Of a stretch of DNA of 51,513 nucleotides, positions 17,700 through 27,423 are shown one piece after another (position 1 is the stretch's first letter; each line of letters opens with the position of its first letter). Below the pieces are notes generated by a model. It was given only the letters and a program-made list of their open reading frames with translations, ran no database searches and was not told where the DNA came from. Source of the DNA: an uncultured bacterium (GTDB lineage: Bacteria > Bacillota_I > Bacilli_A > RFN20 > CAG-826); NCBI GenBank assembly GCA_949285325.1, contig CASDYZ010000061.1:1-51513 (forward strand). Direction: 5' to 3'. Made by a program: the position numbers and the translations under genes.

Positions 17700-20600
17700 A
17701 TGTTTGACGTTAAAAAATTATCTGCCATTAAAGTTGGCCTAGCTTCCCCAGAAACAATCCGTAAATGGTCTCATGGTGAGGTACTTAAACCAGAAACGAT
17801 AAATTATCGTAGCCAAAAGCCAGAAATGGATGGTTTATACTGTGAAAAGATTTTCGGTCCAAACAAAGATTTTGAATGTAATTGTGGCCGTTATAAAAAG
17901 ATTCGTTACGCTGGAAAAGTATGTGAAAAGTGTGGCGTAGAGGTCACTTCTAGAGAAGTGAGAAGAGAGAGAATGGGGCATATTGAACTCGCCTCTCCTT
18001 GCACACACATTTGGTATTTAAAAGGTATTCCTTCCCGTATTGGTCTACTTTTAGATGTCAGTCCAAAACACCTTGAAGAAGTTGTTTATTTCGCTGCCCA
18101 TTTCTGCCTCAATCCAGGTAAGAGCACTGTTCTTACTTACCGTGAATTTATAAACGAAAAGAATGGTAGAGAAATATTTATTCCTGCGATTAATGAAGTA
18201 CTTGATAATCCTGATACCTTTGGAGTTTATGAAGGCACTGACGCTTATGCGATAGGGCAAGAATTAGTGTCTAAACTTCAAAATCATGGTGAAGTTTTTG
18301 ACTTCCAAACTTGTGCTTTATATTTAGCCGATAAAGTAGGAGCAGAATTCTCTGAAGGCGCGGCAGCGGTTAAAAGACTCCTACAAGAAGTCGATTTAGA
18401 TAAAGAGAGCGAAGAAATTTCTAAAAAGATTAAAGATGCTTCTAGCCAAACTAGACAAAAACTTACTAAGAGACTCGAAGTGATTGAAGCATTTAGAAAT
18501 TCTTCTAACAAACCAGAATGGATGGTGCTCGACGTCATCCCAGTCATACCACCAGATTTAAGACCAATGCTTCAACTCGATGGTGGTAGATATGCGACGA
18601 GCGATTTAAATGATTTATACCGCCGTGTCATATCGCGTAATAATCGTTTAAAAAGATTGATCGATATGAATGCACCTGAAGTCATTTTGATGAATGAGAA
18701 ACGTATGCTTCAAGAAGCGGTGGACGCGCTTATCGACAATGGTAGAAGAAATAAACCAGTCACTGGTCCTGGCGGTAGACCTTTAAAGAGCTTAAGTAGT
18801 GCTTTAAAAGGTAAACAAGGTCGTTTCCGTCAAAACTTACTTGGTAAACGTGTCGACTATTCAGGTAGAAGCGTCATCGCAGTCGGACCAGATTTAAAGA
18901 TGTATGAATGTGGTCTTCCTAGAGAGATGGCTATCCAATTATTAAGACCATTTATCGCTTGTGAACTTCTTAAAAGAGGAGTGGCAAACGCTCATAAACA
19001 AGCTGATAAAATTATCGATAGATACGATGAAGTAGTCTTCGATATCGTCGAAGAAATTATCAGCAAACACCCAGTGCTTTTAAACCGTGCACCTACTCTT
19101 CATAGATTAGGTATCCAAGCCTTCCAACCAAAATTAGTCGATGGAAGAGCGATAAGGCTTCACCCTCTTGTCTGTACTGGATTTAACGCTGACTTCGATG
19201 GTGACCAAATGGCGGTTCACGTCCCACTTGGCAAAGAAGCACAAGAAGAAGCACTTCATTTAATGCTTGCTTCTAACAATATTTTAGGCCCTAAGGATGG
19301 CGCGCCTATCGTCACCCCATCTCAAGACATGGTGCTTGGTAATTATTATTTAACTACTGAGACTTCTAAAGAAGAATTCTTAGCAAAAGCCCAATCTTTA
19401 AAAGAACAAGGTGACTATGAAGAAGCGGAAAGATACGAACTTTACGCGGCGAGTGAAGGTAAAGTATTTAAAAGTGTCGATGACGTACTCCTCGCCTATC
19501 AAACTAAACAGATTCACCTACAAAATCGTATTGCAATTTATGGGAGTGCACTTTTAAAAGAAACATTTACAGAAGAGATGAATAATTCTTACTTATTGAC
19601 AACGGTCGGTAAAGTAATTTTCAACCTCATCTTCCCAAATGATTTCCCATTCTTAAATGAAGTGAGTCCCGCCAATCTTGAACGCGATTTATCTTCATAT
19701 TTTGTGCCAAAAGGCACGAATGTGAAAGAAGCAATCGCTTCTAGACCACTCGCCCAACCATTTAAAAAAGGCGATTTAGGTAAAATTATTAACGAAATTT
19801 TCCAACGTTATGATAGAAAAGGCAACGCGAAGACTTCTTCAGTTCTCGACAAGATGAAAGATCAAGGATTCCGCTTTGCGACAACCGCTGGATTCACTAT
19901 TTCTTTATCCGATATCAAAATGGTTGAAGAAAAGAAAGAAATCGTTGATGAAGGTGATAGAAAAGTTCAAGAAATTGAACAGTATTATGAACTTGGTCTA
20001 CTCACTAATGACGAGAGACATGAACAAGTTATTAAGATTTGGAACGATGTGTTAGATAAAGTTAAATCTGCTTTATCTATCCAACTCGCCAAAGATAAAA
20101 AGAACAACATCTTCATGATGAGTGATAGTGGGGCTCGTGGTAATATTTCCAACATTCTCCAACTTACTGGTATGCGTGGTCTTATGAGTAACACTTCTGG
20201 TGGCACAATCGAACTTCCTATTAAATCATGTTTCCGTGAAGGACAGACTGTTTCTGAATTCTTCATCGCCACTCACGGGGCGAGAAAAGGTGGGGCTGAT
20301 ACCGCCCTTAAAACTGCTGACTCTGGTTATTTAACTAGAAGATTAGTCGATGTCTCTCAAGACGTTATTGTAAGAGAAGTCGACTGCGGCACAACTCAAG
20401 GGTTCTTAGTCGGTGATATTATCGATAGTTCAAGAAACACTGTCATAGTCAAATTATATGATAGATTAGTCGGTAGATACGCATTAAATGATGTCGTTAA
20501 TCCTAATACTAACGAAGTCATCGTTGAAGGTAACACCATGATCGATGAAGAAAAAGCCAAAGAGATAGTCGAGGCTGGTATAAAACAAGTTTATATTCGT

Positions 20601-21614
20601 TCACTATTTGGATGTGAAACTAAAGATGGTGTCTGTGTGCACTGCTACGGCAGATGCTTAGCCACTGGTAGAGAAATCAAGGTTGGTGAAGCAGTCGGCA
20701 TTATGGCGGCCCAATCTATTGGTGAACCAGGCACTCAGTTAACGATGAGAACATTCCACACTGGTGGTGTTGCAGGTTCTGACATTACTCAAGGTTTACC
20801 TCGTGTTCAAGAATTGTTTGAAGCTCGTAATCCTAAAGGTGAAGCTTTAATTTCTGAAATTTCTGGGGTTATTAAAAACATTGAAGAAAAGAACAACTGC
20901 TACGTGGTGACAGTCAGTAATGACTTAGAAGAAAAAGTATACACCACAAACTTTGGTGCGAGACTTAGAGTTAGTAAAGGTGACAAAATCAAAAATGGTG
21001 GTAAGATCACTGAAGGTGCTATCTCACCTAAAAAACTTCTCGAAGTGTCTGATGTCAACACAGTTGAAAGATACATTTTAAAAGAAGTTCAAAAAGTTTA
21101 TTCTGCTCAAAACATTTCTATTTCTGATAAACACATTGAAGTTATCGTTAGACAAATGCTTAGAAAAGTATTTATCATCGATGCGGGAGATACAAATTTA
21201 CTCTCTGGCACAAGAGTCAATATCAACACAGTGACTAGAGAAAATGAGAAAGCACTTCTTGCGGATAAACATCCAGCGGTGTTCTCACCACTAATCTTAG
21301 GTATCACTAAGGCCGCTCTCGAGACTGATAGCTTCTTATCTGCTGCCTCATTCCAAGAGACGACAAGAGTGCTCACAGATGCGGCAATAAAAGGCAAAAC
21401 CGATTACTTACACGGTTTGAAAGAAAATGTTATCACTGGTAAATTAATACCTGCTGGTAGAGGTTTATTAAGTGAACAACAAGAAGATGAACTTATTGAA
21501 AATTTCAGCGTTGAAGATACGATGAAAGAAGTCAAAGATCGTTATGTTGAAGCTCACGATAGAGTTTTAAATGAACTTCGTGAGAAGATTCAAAACGAAG
21601 ATGACAATAGATAA
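17700..21614 (+). CDS. rpoC: RNA polymerase beta' subunit
   Basis: A 1304-residue beta' subunit. The N-terminal zinc site is visible as 'CNCGRYK' and 'CEKCGVEV', and the second zinc site as '[15 protein letters not shown]'. The catalytic loop 'NADFDGDQ' (residues 496-503) holds the three Mg2+-binding Asp. '[22 protein letters not shown]' marks the trigger loop. The gene ends the rplKAJL-rpoBC unit at a strong terminator. Confidence 0.98.
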   Translation: MFDVKKLSAIKVGLASPETIRKWSHGEVLKPETINYRSQKPEMDGLYCEKIFGPNKDFECNCGRYKKIRYAGKVCEKCGVEVTSREVRRERMGHIELASPCTHIWYLKGIPSRIGLLLDVSPKHLEEVVYFAAHFCLNPGKSTVLTYREFINEKNGREIFIPAINEVLDNPDTFGVYEGTDAYAIGQELVSKLQNHGEVFDFQTCALYLADKVGAEFSEGAAAVKRLLQEVDLDKESEEISKKIKDASSQTRQKLTKRLEVIEAFRNSSNKPEWMVLDVIPVIPPDLRPMLQLDGGRYATSDLNDLYRRVISRNNRLKRLIDMNAPEVILMNEKRMLQEAVDALIDNGRRNKPVTGPGGRPLKSLSSALKGKQGRFRQNLLGKRVDYSGRSVIAVGPDLKMYECGLPREMAIQLLRPFIACELLKRGVANAHKQADKIIDRYDEVVFDIVEEIISKHPVLLNRAPTLHRLGIQAFQPKLVDGRAIRLHPLVCTGFNADFDGDQMAVHVPLGKEAQEEALHLMLASNNILGPKDGAPIVTPSQDMVLGNYYLTTETSKEEFLAKAQSLKEQGDYEEAERYELYAASEGKVFKSVDDVLLAYQTKQIHLQNRIAIYGSALLKETFTEEMNNSYLLTTVGKVIFNLIFPNDFPFLNEVSPANLERDLSSYFVPKGTNVKEAIASRPLAQPFKKGDLGKIINEIFQRYDRKGNAKTSSVLDKMKDQGFRFATTAGFTISLSDIKMVEEKKEIVDEGDRKVQEIEQYYELGLLTNDERHEQVIKIWNDVLDKVKSALSIQLAKDKKNNIFMMSDSGARGNISNILQLTGMRGLMSNTSGGTIELPIKSCFREGQTVSEFFIATHGARKGGADTALKTADSGYLTRRLVDVSQDVIVREVDCGTTQGFLVGDIIDSSRNTVIVKLYDRLVGRYALNDVVNPNTNEVIVEGNTMIDEEKAKEIVEAGIKQVYIRSLFGCETKDGVCVHCYGRCLATGREIKVGEAVGIMAAQSIGEPGTQLTMRTFHTGGVAGSDITQGLPRVQELFEARNPKGEALISEISGVIKNIEEKNNCYVVTVSNDLEEKVYTTNFGARLRVSKGDKIKNGGKITEGAISPKKLLEVSDVNTVERYILKEVQKVYSAQNISISDKHIEVIVRQMLRKVFIIDAGDTNLLSGTRVNINTVTRENEKALLADKHPAVFSPLILGITKAALETDSFLSAASFQETTRVLTDAAIKGKTDYLHGLKENVITGKLIPAGRGLLSEQQEDELIENFSVEDTMKEVKDRYVEAHDRVLNELREKIQNEDDNR

Positions 21615-21637
21615 ATTTATCTAAATTAATAGCAACT

Positions 21638-21671
21638 ATCCTCTAGGAGTAAAATTCTAGAGGATTTTTTA
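21638..21671 (+). terminator. Strong intrinsic terminator after rpoC
   Basis: A perfect 9-bp stem ATCCTCTAG/CTAGAGGAT with a 10-base loop is followed by six T. It closes the rif operon. Confidence 0.92.
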
Positions 21672-21799
21672 TTGATTAATTTAAAATAAAATCCTAGAAT
21701 TTATCGACAATTAAAAATAAGGTGGAATTGAATTTTTTTAATTTAAAATGAAAATATAAAGAAAAAACATATATTTAATCTTTTAGGAGGTCGACATTT

Positions 21800-22195
21800 A
21801 TGAGCGATTTAAATGAAAGAAAAGTAAAGACTAGTTATTATGTAAATATTGGATTTTACATTTTTGAATTACTCGTCATAATAGTGGGGTTGTGCTTTAT
21901 ATTTTTACCATTTTTAGATAGACATTCCTCGTATTTTGATGGCGAGATTCCGTATAGATTCCACAATTTTGTGTCACCATTTGAATATGGATTACTCTAC
22001 ACCAACATCGCAGTTGTAATAGTGCCCCTATTATCAATATTTTGTGGTTTATTAATTATCATCGATATTTGTAATGGATTTAAAATTAAAAATCTAACTA
22101 AGATAAATCATGTGTTTTTTGTCATTTGTCTTTTGTTAATTTTATACGTAGTCATTTTGCCTACTGGTAGTTTTATGTCTAACAATAATCTTTAA
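21800..22195 (+). CDS. Small three-helix membrane protein, unknown
   Basis: A 131-residue protein not recognised. It has a charged N-terminus (about 10 residues) and hydrophobic helices at about 15-38, 65-90 and 103-122. Between the first two is an extracytoplasmic loop with 'RFHNFVSPFEY'. TTAGGAGG precedes the ATG. A decayed paralogue follows immediately. No domain suggests a function. Confidence 0.6.
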   Translation: MSDLNERKVKTSYYVNIGFYIFELLVIIVGLCFIFLPFLDRHSSYFDGEIPYRFHNFVSPFEYGLLYTNIAVVIVPLLSIFCGLLIIIDICNGFKIKNLTKINHVFFVICLLLILYVVILPTGSFMSNNNL

Positions 22196-22207
22196 GGAGG
22201 AAAAATT

Positions 22208-22629
22208 ATGAACGAAAATAAAACGACAAATATTTATGAAAAGATTATATTTGTATTAGGTATATGTTTATTTATCATTACCCTTTTAGTATTTTTCTCT
22301 CCTATTTATGAAGGTAATCAATATGGTATAAATTGGGTAGAAAATATTGCTCCTTGGCATGTTGTATATTTTGATAACATTTATTAAGTTATAAACATTT
22401 ATTCTATCCCACTCGCTGCATTTTCTATAATACTACCTGCTTTAGGAGCGGTTTTATCGACGGACTTCTTGTTTATCCAAATATTTTTAAAAGCAAGATA
22501 AAAGTTTTTAAAATTGTCACTTATGTCATTTTGATAATATCGCTTATATTGTTATTTGTTATGATATTCTACCACGTTGAAATAATTAAAGATTTCGATA
22601 AAGTGAATGTCATCGTTGAATATAATTAA
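22208..22629 (+). pseudogene. Broken paralogue of the preceding membrane protein
   Basis: A GGAGG-led ATG at 22208 opens a 59-codon frame with the same opening as its neighbour (charged start, hydrophobic helix, then a short aromatic loop). It hits TAA at 22385-22387. Beyond it the same frame continues with a second hydrophobic helix ('YSIPLAAFSIILPALGAV'), stops near 22500, and a +1 frame then carries a third helix and tail to TAA at 22629. Two disabling changes (one stop, one frameshift near 22455-22462) explain this. The 59-residue product could still be made. A sequencing error cannot explain both changes easily. Confidence 0.6.
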
Positions 22630-22638
22630 TTGACTGAC

Positions 22639-22673
22639 AAAAAGGTTATAAATGAAAATTTGTAAGCCTTTTT
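22639..22673 (+). terminator. Probable terminator after the membrane-protein pair
   Basis: AAAAAGG-TTA pairs with TAA-G-CCTTTTT (one bulged G), and the stem ends in the T run. It is weaker than the rpoC terminator. Confidence 0.5.
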
Positions 22674-22759
22674 AATTTATGTACCATAATATTTTATTAT
22701 ACAAAATACATTATTTTATGTATTTTCTTCATATTTTTTGTTAAAATAACTCTAAATTG

Positions 22760-22788
22760 TTGAAAAAGTCTTTTAAAAAGTGTATTAA
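22760..22788 (+). promoter_or_regulatory. Promoter of the first M6 metalloprotease gene
   Basis: TTGAAA (22760-22765) and TATTAA (22783-22788) are 17 bases apart, about 40 bases before the start codon. It follows a terminator, so a new transcript is expected here. Confidence 0.5.
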
Positions 22789-22830
22789 ATATAGCATCAA
22801 CAATTAACTTAACAAAGGAGGAAAAGGAAA

Positions 22831-24510
22831 ATGAAAAAATCAAAATTGTCAATCCTAATAGCGTCTATCGCTCTATGTGGTGTACTCACCATGACAAGTT
22901 GTGGTGGTGGCGATGACACGACACCTGACATCGAAAGATTAGACCCATTTTTAATGACGAGCGATCTATATGGATTAAGCACTCAAGGTGAAGGCTTATT
23001 ATCTCTTCCATATTCAACTCTTGAAAAGACATATGAAAATGGTTCCGTTAGAGAAAGACACGCGATTACAGATGTTAGAGTACTTGTTGTACCTGTAGAT
23101 TTCACTGATTATCCAGCCAGTGAGACACCTTTTGGTGAAGAAGGGACAATAGAAAAAATTAACGACATTATGTTTGGAGAAGCAAGCGACACAGGATGGA
23201 ATTCACTCGCTTCATATTATGACTCTACAAGCTTTGGACAATGTAATGTCACTGGTGTTGTCACCGATTGGTACCACACCAATCAATCTGTTAGTGAATT
23301 TAAAAATTATGGGGCAGGATCAAATTACGCGACTCAGCAATTAGTCGCAGATTTGCAAGCATATTTCCCTCAAACATCAGAAGATGGTTCACTAAATATG
23401 GATGAATTTGACGCGAATGAAGATAATTATATCGACGCGTTAGTTATGCTCTATACTTGCCCACCATTAGTTAGAGATAGATTCAATCAACCTGTTGATG
23501 ATGAGCTTTATTGGGCGTACTGTTGGCAGTGGATGGGCGCGACATCAAGTAGCGACGATATTCAATTCTATAAATTCTTCTGGGCTTCAATTGAAACATT
23601 CTTTGAAGGTGGAGTTTGGGAAATAGATGAAGAAACCGGTGAAGAAGAATGGAGAGATTGGACCGAAGAAGAAATCACTACTGGCATCGCGACACTTGAC
23701 GCGCATACAATCATCCATGAATTTGGTCACATCTTAGGTTTACCAGATTATTACACATATGATGACACTGTCGGTGATTACCACCCATTAGGTGGACTTG
23801 ATATGATGGCCCATAACGTTGGAGACCACAATGCATTCTCAAAAGCTCTATATGGATGGACTACCCCTTACGTCGTCAGTGAAGAAAGCATGACAATCAC
23901 CATTAATTCCACGACGACGACAGGCGACTTCATCATGCTTCCTGTAGGAAGATGGGCATCGAACTCAACAACGATGTTAAGACAATACCTCACCATCGAA
24001 TTTATTACTCCTGACGGGGTGGCAGTTAATGATGGATTACACCAGTATAGAGGAGGATATCCACTTTATTACTCTGTTCCTGGCATTAGAGTAGAACACG
24101 TTGACGCACGTATGGGTATTAGAAGAAGTGATTCTCAAACCGGCGCTGTCGTGTTTGGCGGTTATACTTCTAACTATTCACCAGGTGCGGCTGGAGGATA
24201 TGTGAGCTTTGCGCACGATAACACTAAATCAAGAAGTGCGTTTGAAGATTATCGTTTAATTGAACTTGTCCCTGCGACAGGTGAATCAATTAAAACTTAC
24301 AACTGGGCAAATAACGACTGCTTATTCCAAGAAGGCGATAAATTCAATCTTGGTGAAGATGGTGTTTGGAACAATTATATGGTCAATTCAACCGATGGCA
24401 CTGTATCGACACCATTTGAATACGGATTTGAAGTTTTAGATATTGATGCGGAAGCAAAAACTGCGACAATCAAAATTACATATTTAAACGAAGATACTCA
24501 AACCGCATAA
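22831..24510 (+). CDS. M6-family metalloprotease lipoprotein
   Basis: A 559-residue surface lipoprotein. The lipobox 'LTMTSC' puts the lipidated Cys at residue 24, followed by Gly/Asp. The zinc motif HEFGHILGLPDYY lies near residue 295, and a downstream 'DMMAHNVGDHNAFSK' region carries the Met-turn, as in the immune-inhibitor-A-like M6 peptidases. A 'DANEDNYIDAL' stretch resembles a Ca2+-binding loop. It should degrade proteins outside the cell. AAAGGAGGAAAAGG precedes the ATG. It lies between rpoC and rpsL, with its own promoter and terminator. Confidence 0.85.
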   Translation: MKKSKLSILIASIALCGVLTMTSCGGGDDTTPDIERLDPFLMTSDLYGLSTQGEGLLSLPYSTLEKTYENGSVRERHAITDVRVLVVPVDFTDYPASETPFGEEGTIEKINDIMFGEASDTGWNSLASYYDSTSFGQCNVTGVVTDWYHTNQSVSEFKNYGAGSNYATQQLVADLQAYFPQTSEDGSLNMDEFDANEDNYIDALVMLYTCPPLVRDRFNQPVDDELYWAYCWQWMGATSSSDDIQFYKFFWASIETFFEGGVWEIDEETGEEEWRDWTEEEITTGIATLDAHTIIHEFGHILGLPDYYTYDDTVGDYHPLGGLDMMAHNVGDHNAFSKALYGWTTPYVVSEESMTITINSTTTTGDFIMLPVGRWASNSTTMLRQYLTIEFITPDGVAVNDGLHQYRGGYPLYYSVPGIRVEHVDARMGIRRSDSQTGAVVFGGYTSNYSPGAAGGYVSFAHDNTKSRSAFEDYRLIELVPATGESIKTYNWANNDCLFQEGDKFNLGEDGVWNNYMVNSTDGTVSTPFEYGFEVLDIDAEAKTATIKITYLNEDTQTA

Positions 24511-24533
24511 TTTAAATTAATTATTCAATTATT

Positions 24534-24574
24534 AAAGATGTCCTTAAATAGTTAATCTAAAAGGGCATCTTTTT
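24534..24574 (+). terminator. Intrinsic terminator after the first M6 protease
   Basis: AAAGATG(T)CCTT pairs with AAGGGCATCTTT and ends in a T run. It isolates the two protease genes from each other. Confidence 0.8.
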
Positions 24575-24647
24575 ATTTATTTTTATTAAAAAGTCTTTAA
24601 AACTAACTTTTTTATTTATTTTTTTATTTAAATTTTAATTAATGAAG

Positions 24648-24653
24648 TATACT
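24648..24653 (+). promoter_or_regulatory. -10 box for a leaderless protease mRNA
   Basis: TATACT (5 of 6 to consensus) ends six bases before the ATG at 24660, so the predicted first base of the RNA is the A of the start codon. The -35 region is only T-rich. Confidence 0.5.
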
Positions 24654-24659
24654 TAATTC

Positions 24660-26231
24660 ATGAACAAAAAAATACTCAATTTTGTTTTTATATTCGCCTT
24701 ATTACTAACTGGATGCTCATACACATCGTTAGAGTTTGAACCATATACTTATGATGTAAACTATTCAAATATGAAAAAAGAAAGAATAGAAGACAATTAT
24801 TATTCTCTTGATGAATATAAATCACTTAAATATTTATCTCCTAGTGGTGAAAAATTGATTGAATCATATAGAGATTTATATTCTTCTAAAAGTGATAAAG
24901 ACACACGAGAGTTTTTAAATATGTCTTCACATGGTGAACAATATTTACTCGTCATACCGGTTTCATTTTTAGATTCTAATAAAAACGATCAAGATAAGAA
25001 AAAAATAATTATACAAAATGCCTTTTTTGGACAAAGTAGTAAGACAATTTATGAATCAGTCGCCTCATATTACGATAAATCTTCTTATGGCGATTTAAAG
25101 ATAAAAGGCGAAGTGGTGGACTTTATTGATTTCCCTTCTAAAGCAAGTGAACTTGAAAGTACATATGGTTCATATACACGTGCATCTAGATATGTCGTCG
25201 CTTGGCTTATTGATTATTTAAAAGAACAAAATTTTGATTTTAGCAAATATGATAACGATAAAGACGGGTATATCGACGGCGTTTATGTCATATATGATTA
25301 TCCTTATTCTGAAAAAAATGCCAACTCACTATTTTGGGCTTATACTGACCAGACGCAGAAAAATTTAAGTGGATTAAATAGCACTAAACCTTACGCTTCA
25401 TCATACTCATGGAGTTCATACGATTTTATTAAATATAACAATAATTTTGCTAATTCACATACATTGATACATGAAGTTGGTCATCTTTTTGGTTTAAGCG
25501 ATTATTACAATACGATTCCATCTGCTTTTTATCAACCGACTGGTTATATGGATATGATGGATTTTAATGTCGGAGATCACTCTGGTTTTTCTAAAATGAT
25601 TTTAGATTGGGTGACACCTAAGGTAGTTACTGGTGAAGGGGATATTACATTATCTCCATTTTATAATTCCGGTGAACTTATACTTATTCCTGCCGGAGAA
25701 TGGAATGGTACGCCTTACGATGAATATTTACTGTTAGAATATTTTGCTCCTCAAGGATTAAACGAAAAAGAACAAGCATTTACTTTTACTTATGTTGATA
25801 AAAATGGAGATGAGAAAGATTTTTCATATTTATCGTATTATGGCATTAAGGTATATCACGTCGACGCAAGACTTGCTTATTTTGAAAGAAAGACATCGTC
25901 TTATTACATTTGTCTATTAGAAGATGAAAACGCTATAGAAAAATTAAAAGATTATACCTCGTACTGCGTCAATTTTGCTTTTTCCAACAGCGTTGATAAT
26001 TTTCAAATCAACAATAAGCCAACTCTTCTTCATCTATTACAAAGTAGTGGAGAGAATACTTTTATGGAAGGTGAACCGATGAAAAATGAAGATTTATGGA
26101 TACTAGGTGATACTTTTGGTGTCGATACCTTTACCGACTTTACTTTCAACAACAATGAAAAATTACCATTCACTTTTGAAATAAGTAAATTTAATACTAA
26201 TCAAGCAACAATAACTTTTAAAATAAATTAA
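24660..26231 (+). CDS. Second M6-family metalloprotease lipoprotein
   Basis: A 523-residue paralogue of the preceding protein. The lipobox 'LLLTGC' gives lipidated Cys at residue 19. The zinc motif HEVGHLFGLSDYY and the following 'DMMDFNVGDHSGFSKM' match the first copy, as does a Ca-loop-like 'DNDKDGYIDGVYVIYDYP'. The divergence of the rest suggests different substrates. There is no Shine-Dalgarno before the ATG; a -10 box lies in its place. No clear terminator follows before the str promoter. Confidence 0.82.
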   Translation: MNKKILNFVFIFALLLTGCSYTSLEFEPYTYDVNYSNMKKERIEDNYYSLDEYKSLKYLSPSGEKLIESYRDLYSSKSDKDTREFLNMSSHGEQYLLVIPVSFLDSNKNDQDKKKIIIQNAFFGQSSKTIYESVASYYDKSSYGDLKIKGEVVDFIDFPSKASELESTYGSYTRASRYVVAWLIDYLKEQNFDFSKYDNDKDGYIDGVYVIYDYPYSEKNANSLFWAYTDQTQKNLSGLNSTKPYASSYSWSSYDFIKYNNNFANSHTLIHEVGHLFGLSDYYNTIPSAFYQPTGYMDMMDFNVGDHSGFSKMILDWVTPKVVTGEGDITLSPFYNSGELILIPAGEWNGTPYDEYLLLEYFAPQGLNEKEQAFTFTYVDKNGDEKDFSYLSYYGIKVYHVDARLAYFERKTSSYYICLLEDENAIEKLKDYTSYCVNFAFSNSVDNFQINNKPTLLHLLQSSGENTFMEGEPMKNEDLWILGDTFGVDTFTDFTFNNNEKLPFTFEISKFNTNQATITFKIN

Positions 26232-26321
26232 TTTGTCCGTCAAAGCCCATTATTTTAAATTAAATTTTTAATTATTTTTAACATCGCAAAACAAAATATT
26301 ACAACATTTTATAAAAAATAC

Positions 26322-26350
26322 TTGCTATTAATTTGAAATTAAAATATATT
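26322..26350 (+). promoter_or_regulatory. Promoter of the str operon (rpsL-rpsG-fusA)
   Basis: TTGCTA (26322-26327) and TATATT (26345-26350) with a 17-base spacer. Predicted start near 26357, which gives a leader of about 100 bases. Confidence 0.7.
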
Positions 26351-26356
26351 TATAAA

Positions 26357-26455
26357 GCGTGTTGAGAAACACTAGGCCTACTATATAGGTCATTATTTTA
26401 AGGGAATTAATGACACACCCGGTCTTGTGAACACTCAACTTTGAAAGGAGAAATT
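26357..26455 (+). promoter_or_regulatory. Structured leader of rpsL with alternative pairings
   Basis: Local hairpins are GTGTT-GAGA-AACAC (26359-26372, GNRA-type loop), GCCTA/TAGGT (about 26376-26390) and GTCATTA/TAATGAC (26389-26414). The GTTGAG of the first hairpin (26361-26366) can instead pair with CTCAAC (26434-26439), just ahead of the AAGGAG ribosome-binding site (26445-26450). The two states exclude each other. Autogenous control of the str operon (S7 in E. coli) is known; a switch at this site is inference. Confidence 0.5.
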
Positions 26456-26872
26456 ATGCCAACGATTAATCAATTAGTTCGTGAAAGCCGTAAGAGTACT
26501 GTTTTTAAATCAAAAGCACCAGCTTTAGGCAAGAGATGGAATTCTTTAAAGAAAAAAGAAACAAATCAGCCAAGCGCACAAAAAAGAGGCGTCTGCACCC
26601 GTGTTGGTACAAAGACACCTAAAAAACCAAATTCAGCGCTTCGTAAATACGCTCGTGTGAGACTTTCAAACGGATATGAAGTTACTGCTTATATTGGTGG
26701 AGAAGGACACAATTTACAAGAGCACTCCACAGTTTTGATTCGTGGTGGCCGTGTTAAAGATTTACCAGGTGTTAGATACCATATCGTTAGAGGAACACTC
26801 GATTGCGCGGGTATCGAAGCGAGAAGACAAGGTAGAAGCTTATACGGCACAAAAAGACCAAAATCAAAATAA
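26456..26872 (+). CDS. rpsL: 30S ribosomal protein S12
   Basis: A 138-residue S12 of the decoding centre. The start at 26456 is chosen because AAGGAG lies just upstream and the protein then begins 'PTINQLVRE' like the family. '[17 protein letters not shown]' and '[16 protein letters not shown]' carry the loop lysines whose mutation gives streptomycin resistance; both are the sensitive type here. Confidence 0.97.
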   Translation: MPTINQLVRESRKSTVFKSKAPALGKRWNSLKKKETNQPSAQKRGVCTRVGTKTPKKPNSALRKYARVRLSNGYEVTAYIGGEGHNLQEHSTVLIRGGRVKDLPGVRYHIVRGTLDCAGIEARRQGRSLYGTKRPKSK

Positions 26873-26935
26873 TAATCAATTGATTTATATGATGCATGTT
26901 ATTCATGCAAATTAAGTAATAGGAGGAAAGTAAAT

Positions 26936-27406
26936 ATGCCACGTAAGGGTAGCGTTATCAAACGCGATGTGTTACCAGATCCAATATACAACTCAAAATT
27001 GGTAACTAGATTAATTAATAAAATTATGCTCGATGGTAAAAAAGGCACCGCACAAACGATTTTGTACAACGCCTTTAATAAAATCGAAGCAAAAACTGGC
27101 AAACCAGCAATGGATGTATTCGCTACAGCGATCAACAACATCATGCCAGAAGTAGAATTAAAAGTTAGACGTATCGGTGCGACAAACTATCAAGTTCCAG
27201 TCGAAGTTAATAGAGATAGAAAAGTTACTTTAGGTCTTAGATGGCTAGTCAATTACGCAAGATTAAGAAATGAAAAAAGTATGGAAGATAGATTAGCGGC
27301 AGAAATTATCGACGCTGCAAACGGCACAGGTGCATCAGTTAAAAAGAGAGAAGATACACACAAGATGGCTGAAGCCAATAAAGCCTACTCTCATTATCGT
27401 TGGTAA
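26936..27406 (+). CDS. rpsG: 30S ribosomal protein S7
   Basis: A 156-residue S7 that nucleates assembly of the 30S head. '[19 protein letters not shown]' and '[11 protein letters not shown]' are signatures. ATAGGAGG precedes the ATG. In E. coli S7 regulates this operon. Confidence 0.97.
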   Translation: MPRKGSVIKRDVLPDPIYNSKLVTRLINKIMLDGKKGTAQTILYNAFNKIEAKTGKPAMDVFATAINNIMPEVELKVRRIGATNYQVPVEVNRDRKVTLGLRWLVNYARLRNEKSMEDRLAAEIIDAANGTGASVKKREDTHKMAEANKAYSHYRW

Positions 27407-27423
27407 TGGAGAAATAAATATTT

